A DNA stretch of 39,002 nt from positions 1 to 39,002 of IMG/VR virus record IMGVR_UViG_3300010883_000113; one strand, written 5' to 3'. The position numbers and the translations under genes were made by a program. Source of the DNA: a virus. Below, one piece after another: positions 1-5,838 of the stretch. The first letter of the stretch is position 1, and each line of letters starts with the position of its first letter. The notes under the pieces are model-generated. The model was not told the DNA's origin. It saw only the letters and a program-made list of their open reading frames with translations, and ran no database searches.

Positions 1-114
1 CAAAAGACTAAGAAGACGCCTGGTGTTGTTACTAAGGTTAAAGTTAAAAATGCACTTGTAAAGATGAACAACAAACTTTATAATGTACCACTTGCAATGT
101 TGGAGGCTGCTTAA
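1..114 (+). CDS. C-terminal end of an upstream gene (partial)
   Basis: Frame 1 is open from the first base to a TAA at 112-114 and encodes the last 37 residues of a protein whose start lies outside the window. The visible tail is Lys/Val-rich, then reads MNNKLYNVPLAMLEAA. The stop overlaps the next start (TAATG), as is typical of the tight phage packing throughout this window. Too little is present to name a family. Confidence 0.6.
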   Translation, partial: QKTKKTPGVVTKVKVKNALVKMNNKLYNVPLAMLEAA

Positions 115-311
115 TGGAAAAATCTTTTCAAACAACTATATTTGTTAAAACTACAAATAACGATAAAGCTCCTATGGGTACTCAATGGGGATTAACAGAA
201 AAAGAGTCTGTTAACAAAGCCATGTTTGAGTTTGATATGTATGCTAAACATTCAGATTTTGGTGTCGAAGATGTCGTGGCTATAGAAACCACCGAGATAG
301 GAGTGTCATGA
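114..311 (+). CDS. small protein of unknown function (65 aa)
   Basis: A 65-residue acidic protein with no motif I recognise. Its ATG overlaps the stop of the upstream gene by one base, and its end overlaps the next gene by 4 bp (ATGA), so it lies within a translationally coupled string of small phage genes. It contains ETTEIGVS at the C-terminus and no Cys, no membrane segment and no signal peptide. The composition (MGTQWGLTEKESVNKAMFEF) suggests a small folded alpha/beta protein. The gene call rests on the tight fit between neighbours and not on homology. Confidence 0.6.
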   Translation: MEKSFQTTIFVKTTNNDKAPMGTQWGLTEKESVNKAMFEFDMYAKHSDFGVEDVVAIETTEIGVS

Positions 312-625
312 CAAAAATAGATGCGTTATTAGATACCTTGTACAAAGAAAAGGTTGTTGTTATTCATAATGATTTTTCTTACATGACTATGGAGAAAGAT
401 GCTGTTGCTGTTGCAGAAGTTAAGGTCGATGCTACATTAACCACTAGCGAAAAGTTAGAGCAAGCATTTATGTTGACTAATAGTATAGATGATGCTTGGT
501 GGAACAACAAGGAAATTACCAAGTTGTTTGAAGGATCATATGCAAGGTCTACTATGAATGGAGATATGGTTATAGTAGGTGATGAAAAATTTAAAGTAGA
601 ACCTATGGGTTGGAAAAAAATGTAA
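308..625 (+). CDS. small protein of unknown function (105 aa)
   Basis: A 105-residue soluble acidic protein of unrecognised family. The start overlaps the preceding stop (ATGA) and the stop lies directly against the ATG at 626, indicating an operon. The predicted order is an N-terminal helix, a beta-rich middle, then a Trp-containing segment (DDAWWNNKEITKLFEGSYA). Codons 21-28 (NDFSYMT and following) hold a 23-bp stretch that recurs exactly at 4163-4185, outside any gene, which is unusual and listed as a finding. No function is assigned. Confidence 0.6.
   Translation: MTKIDALLDTLYKEKVVVIHNDFSYMTMEKDAVAVAEVKVDATLTTSEKLEQAFMLTNSIDDAWWNNKEITKLFEGSYARSTMNGDMVIVGDEKFKVEPMGWKKM
368..390 (+). repeat. 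23-bp exact repeat, copy 1 (intragenic)
   Basis: These 23 bases are identical to 4163-4185. Here they lie inside the 105-aa gene and encode NDFSYMT. The match stops sharply at both ends (T versus A on the left, G versus T on the right). Confidence 0.85.
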
Positions 626-1201
626 ATGCCATTTGTCCAACCTCAAGCTCCAAATTATGACAAGTATACCTATAGTGGGTGGAAATTATTAGAAGAGTTT
701 GATAATGATGCTCATATATTAGATATAGGCTGTGGGTGGAATTTATTTAAACCATACTGTAAAAATTTATATGGCATAGACCCATATAATAAAGAAGCAG
801 ATGAGATGGTAAGATTTGAAGATTACATACCACACAAAAGTTTTGATGTCTTTTTAGCATTAGGGAGTTTAAATTTTTATGATGAAACTTATGTAGAATC
901 ACAAATAAAACATTTAAGTGAAATAACTAAAAGTGGTGATACTATTTTTTGGCGTCAGTCAAAGGGTGATGATCCTAACTTTAAAAATGTTTTTGCAGAA
1001 AGAAATGCTAGTCATAATCTACCAGAGGCAGAGAAGGATTTAACTTCTTTTCCTTGGGATTTAAAGTACAATAAATATTTCGTTGATAAGTATGGATTTG
1101 AATTGATGAATTTTAAGGAAGAGGCTGGTGGTAATTATCCGCTGCTTTCCAATAAAGGAACAGCTGTCACCAGATATTATGTTAAATGGAAAAAAATATA
1201 A
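626..1201 (+). CDS. class I SAM-dependent methyltransferase-like protein
   Basis: A 191-aa protein with a Rossmann-type SAM-binding pattern: motif I ILDIGCG at residues 31-37, an acidic residue after the second strand (LYGIDPYN, about 48-55), and a post-motif strand FDVFLALGSLNFY at about 73-85, as in MetW/UbiE-like class I methyltransferases. The C-terminal part (WRQSKGDDPNFKNV onward) would contribute substrate binding. The substrate is unknown; phages use such enzymes on DNA, small molecules or glycans. The ATG lies one base after the upstream TAA, and no strong Shine-Dalgarno is visible, so it probably depends on translational coupling. A catalytically inactive Rossmann protein is possible, but motif I looks intact. 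Confidence 0.75.
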   Translation: MPFVQPQAPNYDKYTYSGWKLLEEFDNDAHILDIGCGWNLFKPYCKNLYGIDPYNKEADEMVRFEDYIPHKSFDVFLALGSLNFYDETYVESQIKHLSEITKSGDTIFWRQSKGDDPNFKNVFAERNASHNLPEAEKDLTSFPWDLKYNKYFVDKYGFELMNFKEEAGGNYPLLSNKGTAVTRYYVKWKKI

Positions 1202-1211
1202 AGGAGATATT

Positions 1212-1439
1212 ATGTCATTTGAAGTAAGAAAGCAACATAAGTTGCAAGACCAAATAGAAAGTCTATGTTATGATTGGGCTTATACAGATGTATGCGAACA
1301 GTTTGCTGTTGAAGATATCGATGATCTCACACAAGAACAGATTGATGAAATGTATACATATTCTGAAAGTGATGAGTGTTATGAGGGTATGGTTGGTGTC
1401 GTATTAAGGTCAATGTGTGAACAATGGGAGAATAAGTAA
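1212..1439 (+). CDS. small acidic protein of unknown function (75 aa)
   Basis: The same frame is open from 1128, but the start chosen is the ATG at 1212 because AAGGAG lies at 1201-1206, an ideal spacing, and the longer version would overlap the methyltransferase by 74 bp. The 75-residue product is strongly acidic with three Cys (SLCYDWAYTDVCEQF and later SDECYEG, RSMCEQWENK) and probably helical. The stop TAA shares a base with the next ATG (TAATG). No family is recognised. It might be a small binding or inhibitor protein, but that is a guess from size and charge only. Confidence 0.7.
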   Translation: MSFEVRKQHKLQDQIESLCYDWAYTDVCEQFAVEDIDDLTQEQIDEMYTYSESDECYEGMVGVVLRSMCEQWENK

Positions 1440-2347
1440 TGGTATTTAAAATTACAAATGCAAAAATGAATTTTGATTATGAAAGCTTAGAAGGAATTTT
1501 GTATGAGAATAAATCGTTTGATAGGTATTCTTTTGTAGGTGCAAACTTACAAAATGCTACATTTATAGACTGTTACCTACGAGGTAGTAATTTTACAGAT
1601 GCAGACCTAAGAGGTGCTACATTCCAGAATGTAAATACAAGAGAGTCTAGTTTTGTTGGAGCTAGGATGCAAGATGGAAATTTCTCAAACAACAATATGC
1701 ATCGATGTAATTTCACAGATACCAATTGTAGAAAGACTGATTTCACTAATACAGATTTAAGAGGTTCAAATTTTAGAAATGCAAGGTGCCAACAAGCAAA
1801 CTTTACAAATGCATGGATAAAGGGTATAGGTGGTAGAGGTATGGATTTAAGTAATGCGACCATACCAGCCTGGTTTCGTGATCCTACAGTTCAATTCCAA
1901 TTAATGGAGCCAGACACTATATGTTATTCATGGAAGCTCACGAACAATACTTCAACAGGAATATATCACTCAAAGCTTACCTATGTTGTGGGGGAAATTG
2001 CTGATGCAGAGAAGCAAGATGCTGGATTTAAAGCACTTACAGAGCGTCATCATGCGGATATTGCGCCGGGGGCCCATCGGCCAGATGTCCAACCCCTCAC
2101 CCAACTCCACATGTCGGCAAGAGGTAAGGGTAAAGATGTTAATCCTGGCATAGCTGTTGCGCCTATAGATTGGGTATTAAGAGAATGGAATATGATGGGA
2201 GCAAATCCTCATTGGAAACTATACATGGTTTCATTTAAGGCAGGAGATGTCCTTGCGTCAGTTGGTGTTGCCAAGTTCAATGTAAGAAAACTTAAAGTGG
2301 AAAAAGAAATAGACATAATGCAGTTCTATGATCAATTGAGGGATTAA
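1439..2347 (+). CDS. pentapeptide-repeat protein with C-terminal globular domain
   Basis: Residues about 20-140 are built of tandem pentapeptide repeats, A(D/N)LXX-like: GANLQNATF, GSNFTDADLRGATF, RCNFTDTNCRKTDF, GSNFRNARCQQANF. These fold into a right-handed quadrilateral beta-helix. In phages such proteins have been proposed as DNA mimics or structural adaptors; no role is proven here. The C-terminal 150 residues form a different beta-rich domain, seen in other phage pentapeptide proteins. A conspicuously GC-rich patch (about 2056-2118) encodes APGAHRPDVQPLTQLHMSARG and differs in composition from everything around it. The reading frame stays open through it. The next gene begins immediately at the stop. 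Confidence 0.85.
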   Translation: MVFKITNAKMNFDYESLEGILYENKSFDRYSFVGANLQNATFIDCYLRGSNFTDADLRGATFQNVNTRESSFVGARMQDGNFSNNNMHRCNFTDTNCRKTDFTNTDLRGSNFRNARCQQANFTNAWIKGIGGRGMDLSNATIPAWFRDPTVQFQLMEPDTICYSWKLTNNTSTGIYHSKLTYVVGEIADAEKQDAGFKALTERHHADIAPGAHRPDVQPLTQLHMSARGKGKDVNPGIAVAPIDWVLREWNMMGANPHWKLYMVSFKAGDVLASVGVAKFNVRKLKVEKEIDIMQFYDQLRD

Positions 2348-3391
2348 TTGACAGCACTAGCAATACAGAGTAATAGATTACAAAACTTGTTCTGGGTTCA
2401 TTGGAACATGGGCAAGAGATGTAACTATGATTGTGTCTATTGCCCAGACAATTTACATGACATGACTAGTAAACATCGTAGTCTTGATAACCTAAAAGAG
2501 ATATTCCATAGACTGAATAACAATGTAGCAGAATGGAAGAAGATACGCATATGGTTTACAGGCGGTGAACCAACAGTAAATCCTAAATTCCTAGACTTTT
2601 GTAAATGGTTAAAAGAGGAGTATCCAGATAGAGTTGCGACTCTGGGGTTGAACACGAATGGCAGTAGAACGAAGTCTTATTACCTAGAGCTATTACAATA
2701 TGTGAACAAAGTGCAATATAGCAGCCATTTTCAGTATTTACAGGACGAAAAGTTTATGGCCATACTGGCTGCTAGCCCACGAAAGAAGATTTCTCTCAAT
2801 CTTATGATGGAGCCAGAATATTGGGATAGGGCAGTAAAATTGGTAGAGTTTTGTGAAGAGAACAATGTCAATTTCCATCTCAAACGCATAAGACCCAAAT
2901 CAACATGGGATTCAGACAATCGTAAATATTCTCCATACTATACAAAAGAGCAAATTAGATGGCTTGAGACAAAAGAGCATACGGTATTAGTTGATGAGGA
3001 AACTGGAGTTGCACATCATAAGCCAGACATATTTGTGTATGAGGACTATGACTCTGGGCCTCAACAAATGTGGTCAAATGATATAATTAAACGCGAGGAG
3101 GACAATTACAAAGGTTGGTCATGTGGTGTGGGGTTAGAAGGTTTACAAATATGGGTAGATGGAAATATTACAAGAGGTGTATGTAAGGTTGGCGGTGTCA
3201 TAGGTCATATCGATGATGAAGTATGGGATTTACCAAATGAATTTGTTATATGCAGTAAGAATAGATGCTCATGTGCAGCCGATATGAAGAACACACGGTA
3301 TAAGGATGAAACAGTTAGAAATCTTCTGAAAGAGGAAGTTAGATTTAAGGTACAAGAGCTAAGAGGTGATCCAACCGCTAATAATATCTAA
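2348..3391 (+). CDS. radical SAM protein with C-terminal Cys-rich (SPASM/twitch-like) region
   Basis: A 347-aa radical SAM enzyme. The 4Fe-4S/SAM motif CxxxCxxC is C25-NYD-C29-VY-C32, followed by a canonical GGEP (FTGGEPTVNPKF) and NTNGS, as in the partial TIM barrel of the family. The C-terminus has more cysteines (WSCGVGLEG, GVCKVGG, ICSKNRCSCAAD), consistent with an auxiliary Fe-S cluster domain, so core and auxiliary domain are in one chain, unlike the split versions at 30738 and 34704. The start is TTG at 2348, directly after the upstream stop, with GAGGGA about 5 bases upstream; ATG at codon 21 would cut close to the cluster motif. The substrate is unknown. It is the last plus-strand gene before a convergent pair. 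Confidence 0.88.
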   Translation: MTALAIQSNRLQNLFWVHWNMGKRCNYDCVYCPDNLHDMTSKHRSLDNLKEIFHRLNNNVAEWKKIRIWFTGGEPTVNPKFLDFCKWLKEEYPDRVATLGLNTNGSRTKSYYLELLQYVNKVQYSSHFQYLQDEKFMAILAASPRKKISLNLMMEPEYWDRAVKLVEFCEENNVNFHLKRIRPKSTWDSDNRKYSPYYTKEQIRWLETKEHTVLVDEETGVAHHKPDIFVYEDYDSGPQQMWSNDIIKREEDNYKGWSCGVGLEGLQIWVDGNITRGVCKVGGVIGHIDDEVWDLPNEFVICSKNRCSCAADMKNTRYKDETVRNLLKEEVRFKVQELRGDPTANNI

Positions 3392-3397
3392 CGGTTG
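3372..3397 (+). terminator. possible weak terminator hairpin
   Basis: CAACCG (3372-3377) and CGGTTG (3392-3397) form a 6-bp perfect inverted repeat around a 14-nt loop spanning the radical SAM stop codon. A T-rich tract (3414-3426) follows about 17 nt later. The position between convergent genes suits a terminator, but the loop is large and the T tract is not adjacent. Confidence 0.25.
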
Positions 3398-3430
3398 ACC
3401 ACTTTGTGTCTATCTTTTGTTTTTTGGTAG

Positions 3431-3847
3431 TTAAAGATGACTCCGAGCTGAAATCTCTGCCTGGGTTAGTCCACAGGTATCTTTCAATTCTTTCCAGTAA
3501 GCATTGCTAGTTAAAACCCACTTACCACCTTCCCAACTTTCTGTATCAGAGTATGTTGGAACGGCAACTGCAATTGCATTTGCTTCGGAATGGTGAACAG
3601 ACCAATCAAAATCATACCAACTATCTTTTGCAGCCTTCTTATCATCATTATTTGCAAACTGCATTAGATACCATGCAAATTTCTTATCGGCTGATAGGAC
3701 ATAGGATGTAGCGGTAACATCTGAAAGAGTGTCGGTACATGCCGCAATTTCAGTTATCTTGCTGGAATAGGCTTCTTTAAATGCAGCGATGTTATCATAG
3801 GTTGTTGATTTATCGCCAGGTACGATTCTAGGCCAGTATATACTCAT
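3431..3847 (-). CDS. protein of unknown function on the reverse strand (138 aa)
   Basis: A reverse-strand 138-aa protein starting MSIYWPRIVPGD, with GGAGA 8-12 bases upstream of its ATG at 3847 and a perfect TATAAATA late-promoter box at 3891-3884. It is soluble and Trp/Tyr-rich (KKFAWYLMQF, DSWYDFDWSVHH, ESWEGGKWVLTSNAYW). The C-terminus LKDTCGLTQAEISARSHL may be a helical tail. No family is recognised. The late promoter suggests expression with virion or lysis genes, but no lysis hallmark (signal, membrane span, catalytic motif) is present. Convergent with the radical SAM gene; 39 bp separate them. Confidence 0.75.
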   Translation of the reverse strand: MSIYWPRIVPGDKSTTYDNIAAFKEAYSSKITEIAACTDTLSDVTATSYVLSADKKFAWYLMQFANNDDKKAAKDSWYDFDWSVHHSEANAIAVAVPTYSDTESWEGGKWVLTSNAYWKELKDTCGLTQAEISARSHL

Positions 3848-3883
3848 AAGATTATCTCCAAATAATTAGTAAATGCTTATGAG

Positions 3884-3891
3884 TATTTATA
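3884..3891 (-). promoter_or_regulatory. T4-type late promoter (TATAAATA) for the 138-aa reverse gene
   Basis: The reverse strand reads TATAAATA exactly, the T4 late-promoter -10 consensus recognised by the gp55 sigma factor. It lies 37 bp upstream of the ATG at 3847, just beyond the end of the upstream reverse gene. No -35 element is expected for this class. Confidence 0.75.
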
Positions 3892-3897
3892 AGGGTT

Positions 3898-4137
3898 CTA
3901 TTTTATAAGTTTAGCGTCATACATTTTATTTGTTGAATCATTCATTTTATCAAGATGAAATGGTAAATCCAAGTCTCTAGATAAATGTCTAATGTGTGGT
4001 AGTTGTACCATTATTTCACGGTTCGCAGATAGTTGTCTGCCTCTTTGAAAATCAACTAGGGTGTTGTGTAAAACTTTGTGTATTTTATCGCATACTTTAC
4101 ATGTATTTTGCCATACGGCCGTGCTTATAGCACTCAT
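3898..4137 (-). CDS. small basic protein of unknown function, reverse strand (79 aa)
   Basis: A 79-aa basic protein (MSAISTAVWQNTCKVCDK...) preceded by an AAGGAG Shine-Dalgarno 6-8 bases upstream of the ATG at 4137, which supports the start. It has a single CxxC pair near residues 13-16 and several Lys/Arg/His residues (DFQRGRQL, LPHIRHLSRDLD). One CxxC is not enough to claim a zinc finger. No family is recognised. It is divergent from the plus-strand early operon at 4260 and upstream of the 138-aa gene on the same strand. Confidence 0.65.
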   Translation of the reverse strand: MSAISTAVWQNTCKVCDKIHKVLHNTLVDFQRGRQLSANREIMVQLPHIRHLSRDLDLPFHLDKMNDSTNKMYDAKLIK

Positions 4138-4162
4138 CTTATTTCTCCTTGAAATGTAATTA

Positions 4163-4185
4163 AATGATTTTTCTTACATGACTAT
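4163..4185 (+). repeat. 23-bp exact repeat, copy 2 (intergenic)
   Basis: Identical to 368-390 (plus orientation), but here it lies in the non-coding gap between divergent genes, in the 5' leader side of the reverse gene that starts at 4137. It overlaps the weak late-promoter-like box at 4183-4190. Confidence 0.85.
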
Positions 4186-4190
4186 TTAGA
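4183..4190 (-). promoter_or_regulatory. possible degenerate late promoter (TCTAAATA)
   Basis: The reverse strand reads TCTAAATA, one mismatch from the T4 late box, 46 bp upstream of the ATG at 4137. Spacing matches other late promoters in the window, but the region is AT-rich and the match imperfect. Confidence 0.35.
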
Positions 4191-4259
4191 CAAAAAAGGT
4201 GTAAATTCTTAGTGCGGACTTGGCAAACAACTCTTTCCGAAAAAGAATGAATAAATGCG

Positions 4260-4288
4260 TTGACATATGCATTAATGCCTGTTACAAT
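4260..4288 (+). promoter_or_regulatory. sigma-70 (early-type) promoter TTGACA-17-TACAAT
   Basis: A perfect -35 TTGACA (4260-4265), a 17-bp spacer and TACAAT (4283-4288), followed by AGAGGA and the ATG at 4323. It shares the upstream extension GCG with the promoters at 5236 and 5611. It would let host RNA polymerase transcribe the small-gene operon 4323-5006 early in infection. Confidence 0.85.
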
Positions 4289-4322
4289 AAGACATAATCA
4301 AAAATTTAAGAGGAAATATAAT

Positions 4323-4505
4323 ATGAACTATGAATTTGACCTATCTTGGGATTGCCCAACAGGAGACTTTCTCAAAATGCTAAAGGATTTCGATTTAAAA
4401 TTAGTCGACTTCATACCAGAAGGCCCTGGCGGGGGTAACCCATGTATAAAGGTATTTGGAAAAAAACCAGATATCAACTTGCTAAAATTCTGGTTGGAGG
4501 GGTAA
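4323..4505 (+). CDS. small protein of unknown function (60 aa)
   Basis: The frame is open from 4260, but that start lies inside the promoter -35 box. The ATG at 4323 has AGAGGA about 8-13 bases upstream and lies 35 bp after the -10, so MNYEFDLSWDCPTG is the likely N-terminus. The 60-aa product contains KMLKDFDLKLVDFIPEG, a Gly-rich turn (GPGGGNP) and FGKKPDINLLKFWLEG, resembling a compact alpha/beta fold. No family is recognised. As first gene behind a consensus early promoter it is a candidate host-takeover protein, inferred from context only. Confidence 0.7.
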   Translation: MNYEFDLSWDCPTGDFLKMLKDFDLKLVDFIPEGPGGGNPCIKVFGKKPDINLLKFWLEG

Positions 4506-4506
4506 T

Positions 4507-4593
4507 ATGAACTCAAATCCACATTACATTAATATGATAATTAATTTTAGTATACTTGGCACATTAATATATGTTGCAATACAAGTAAGCTAA
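4507..4593 (+). CDS. 28-aa single-span membrane peptide
   Basis: An ATG at 4507 follows a strong GGAGGGG (about 4497-4502) and begins two bases after the upstream stop. The 28-residue product has a short polar N-terminus (MNSNPHYIN) and a hydrophobic segment MIINFSILGTLIYVAIQV that fits one transmembrane helix. Such micropeptides are common in early phage operons and often escape annotation because of their size. Function unknown. Confidence 0.5.
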   Translation: MNSNPHYINMIINFSILGTLIYVAIQVS

Positions 4594-4623
4594 TCACAAA
4601 CGAAACGATAGGAGACTAGTAAA

Positions 4624-4734
4624 TTGAATAGGATGTCTAAAATAATTTTAGATGAGTGTACTAACACCACCGAGTGCAGACGCGATAGTTCCATAAGTGA
4701 TTCAAACATACTAGTTCCATCTTTTCCGATATGA
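4624..4734 (+). CDS. 36-aa micropeptide of unknown function
   Basis: A TTG at 4624 lies 9 bases after GGAG (4611-4614); the ATG three codons later (4633) is badly spaced for that site. The product is 36 aa, acidic, with two Cys (DECTNTTECRRD) and no membrane span. Its TGA overlaps the next ATG (ATGA at 4731-4734), which implies translational coupling. No family is recognised; a pure leader-peptide role for the following gene is equally possible. Confidence 0.45.
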   Translation: MNRMSKIILDECTNTTECRRDSSISDSNILVPSFPI

Positions 4735-5006
4735 AACAAACAATCCAAGAACGTATAAGACAAAGACGATCACAAATGCTAGTTCATTCATATATTTACT
4801 ATGAGCTAGATGATAATATAGTGAGTGATCATAAATGGCAACAATGGGCAGATGAGCTAGTCGTGCTACAGATAGAACACCCAGCTGACATAGGGTTCTA
4901 CGATAAAGAGTTTAAAGGATGGACAGGAGCTGGAGGATCACATTTACCATTAAGAGAACAATGGGTAATGAATAAGGTGAACACACTTCTACATACAAAG
5001 AATTAA
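4731..5006 (+). CDS. LigA N-terminal (Ia) domain-related small protein
   Basis: A 91-aa protein whose residues 13-52 resemble the Ia/NMN-binding domain at the N-terminus of NAD+-dependent DNA ligases. The family signature is YY-x(2)-D-x(2)-ISD-x(2)-YD-x-L-x(2)-EL-x(2)-LE-x(2)-HP; here it reads YYELDDNIVSDHKW, then DELVVLQIEHPAD. The adenylation, OB, HhH and BRCT domains are absent, so it cannot be a ligase. Stand-alone proteins of this type occur in other phages and are usually called LigA-related. They may bind NMN/NAD or regulate ligase, but the role is unproven. It is translationally coupled (ATGA) to the 36-aa gene. Confidence 0.65.
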   Translation: MKQTIQERIRQRRSQMLVHSYIYYELDDNIVSDHKWQQWADELVVLQIEHPADIGFYDKEFKGWTGAGGSHLPLREQWVMNKVNTLLHTKN

Positions 5007-5035
5007 TCCGAAGACGATGATGGGGATGCCGAATT

Positions 5036-5080
5036 AGAGGTGCTAAGACCGTATTCAGAGGGGGTATAAGAGGTGCTAAG
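5036..5080 (+). repeat. two direct copies of a 12-bp repeat in an intergenic stretch
   Basis: AGAGGTGCTAAG occurs at 5036-5047 and again at 5069-5080 (33 bp apart, a multiple of three). It is the only structure I see in the 297-bp gap 5007-5303 apart from the promoter at 5236. One frame would read RGAK twice and stay open to 5119, but it has no start codon, so I do not call a gene. It may be a decayed coding remnant. Confidence 0.6.
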
Positions 5081-5235
5081 CAGGCTGTATGCTCAGAAGG
5101 CACATATATCGGAGAGAAGCTATAAAGGCTAATAAAAACGTAGAGTAGTTGTGCTTAAAGTTTGACAGGCATCGGCATTTCTCCTAGTCATATCAACTAA
5201 TTATAAAGAAAATACCAGAATAGCTCAGATAAGCG

Positions 5236-5264
5236 TTGACAAGCCCAGCTAAGCCTGGTATAAT
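5236..5264 (+). promoter_or_regulatory. consensus sigma-70 promoter TTGACA-17-TGGTATAAT
   Basis: A perfect TTGACA (5236-5241), a 17-bp spacer and a perfect TATAAT (5259-5264), with an extended -10 TG at 5256-5257. Transcription should begin near 5271, giving a short leader and the AGGAG-preceded ATG at 5304. It is the strongest host-type promoter in the window. Confidence 0.92.
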
Positions 5265-5303
5265 AGCTATTGTAACACAGAGAATAAGAGCATAGGAGTA
5301 AGT

Positions 5304-5603
5304 ATGAGTAGTAACGTAGAGGTATTAGACCAGATGGAGGAGTCTTTCTATAAGTGCCAAGACATACTGGGAGATTTACCAGACAATGAGTATGGGCGGG
5401 CACTACGCGTAGTATATACAGAGAGGTTCAATCGATGTGATGAAGCTATAACTGAGACAATCAAACAGTTCGTTGGGTATAAGGATACATGGGAAGAGTT
5501 TAGGCCTAACATTGTGAGAGATAGCTATGGAGCTATACTGGAGAGATCAGGCTTAGGCAAAGATCAGCTGGATTTCTTTGAAGATAATGAAGATGGATGC
5601 TAA
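5304..5603 (+). CDS. small acidic early protein of unknown function (99 aa)
   Basis: A 99-aa, strongly acidic, mostly helical protein (MSSNVEVLDQMEESFYKCQDIL...; C-terminus LDFFEDNEDGC). ATAGGAG lies about 7 bases upstream of the ATG, which fixes the start. It is transcribed alone between two consensus sigma-70 promoters. No family is recognised. The high negative charge and early-type promoter fit a host-directed or DNA-mimic-like protein, but this is inference; nothing catalytic is visible. Confidence 0.75.
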   Translation: MSSNVEVLDQMEESFYKCQDILGDLPDNEYGRALRVVYTERFNRCDEAITETIKQFVGYKDTWEEFRPNIVRDSYGAILERSGLGKDQLDFFEDNEDGC

Positions 5604-5610
5604 ATAGGCG

Positions 5611-5639
5611 TTGACAAGCTGCTCATGGTATGGTATACT
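5611..5639 (+). promoter_or_regulatory. sigma-70 promoter TTGACA-17-TGGTATACT
   Basis: TTGACA (5611-5616), a 17-bp spacer and TATACT (5634-5639) with extended -10 TG at 5631-5632. The predicted start of about 5646 lies just before the first stem of the structured RNA (5651), so the RNA would begin almost at its closing helix. Confidence 0.87.
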
Positions 5640-5650
5640 TACTTATAATC

Positions 5651-5739
5651 AGAGAGAGCCCTAGTTCTTTAAGGATGGATGGTCGGCAGTAAAAGTTCCT
5701 CAATCGAGGTGCCGTGTGATGTAGGGTAAGGTTCTCTCT
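5651..5739 (+). ncRNA. structured RNA element A (untranslated, possible sRNA or 5'-leader element)
   Basis: AGAGAGAGCC (5651-5660) pairs with GGTTCTCTCT (5730-5739) as a 10-bp closing helix with one G-U. Inside, CGGCA (5684-5688) pairs with TGCCG (5710-5714), stacked on a CCTC-AATC-GAGG hairpin (5698-5709), leaving a 9-nt one-sided bulge GTAAAAGTT. CCCTA (5659-5663) and TAGGG (5722-5726) can also pair, competing with or bridging the closing helix. No open frame of note crosses it. It starts about 5 nt after the predicted transcription start of the 5611 promoter. I could not match it to a known riboswitch or ribozyme. Confidence 0.55.
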
Positions 5740-5759
5740 GAATATGCCTTTTAGAAATA

Positions 5760-5838
5760 TAGGGGCCTTTAGACTGGCGGGGCTTATGCAATCTATAAAT
5801 GCAATATGAACCTAGAAAGAAATAATGGCCGGCCCCTA
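5760..5838 (+). ncRNA. structured RNA element B with alternative pairings
   Basis: TAGGGGCC (5760-5767) pairs perfectly with GGCCCCTA (5831-5838), enclosing about 63 nt. A second GGGGC (5779-5783) is also complementary to GCCCC (5832-5836), so two exclusive structures are possible. Two ATGCAAT copies lie in the loop. It ends 41 nt upstream of the DUF1289 start codon. The 7-bp stem and roughly 77-nt span recall a tRNA, but there is no T-loop or anticodon arm. No T tract follows. Confidence 0.45.

Noticed and set aside
1128-1211. Upstream extension of the 75-aa gene
   Set aside because: The extension overlaps the methyltransferase by 74 bp and ignores the AAGGAG placed right before the ATG at 1212.
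5162-5190. A fourth TTGACA in the 5007-5303 gap
   Set aside because: No acceptable -10 at 16-18 bp spacing (TAGTCA only), and the GCG extension shared by the other three is missing.
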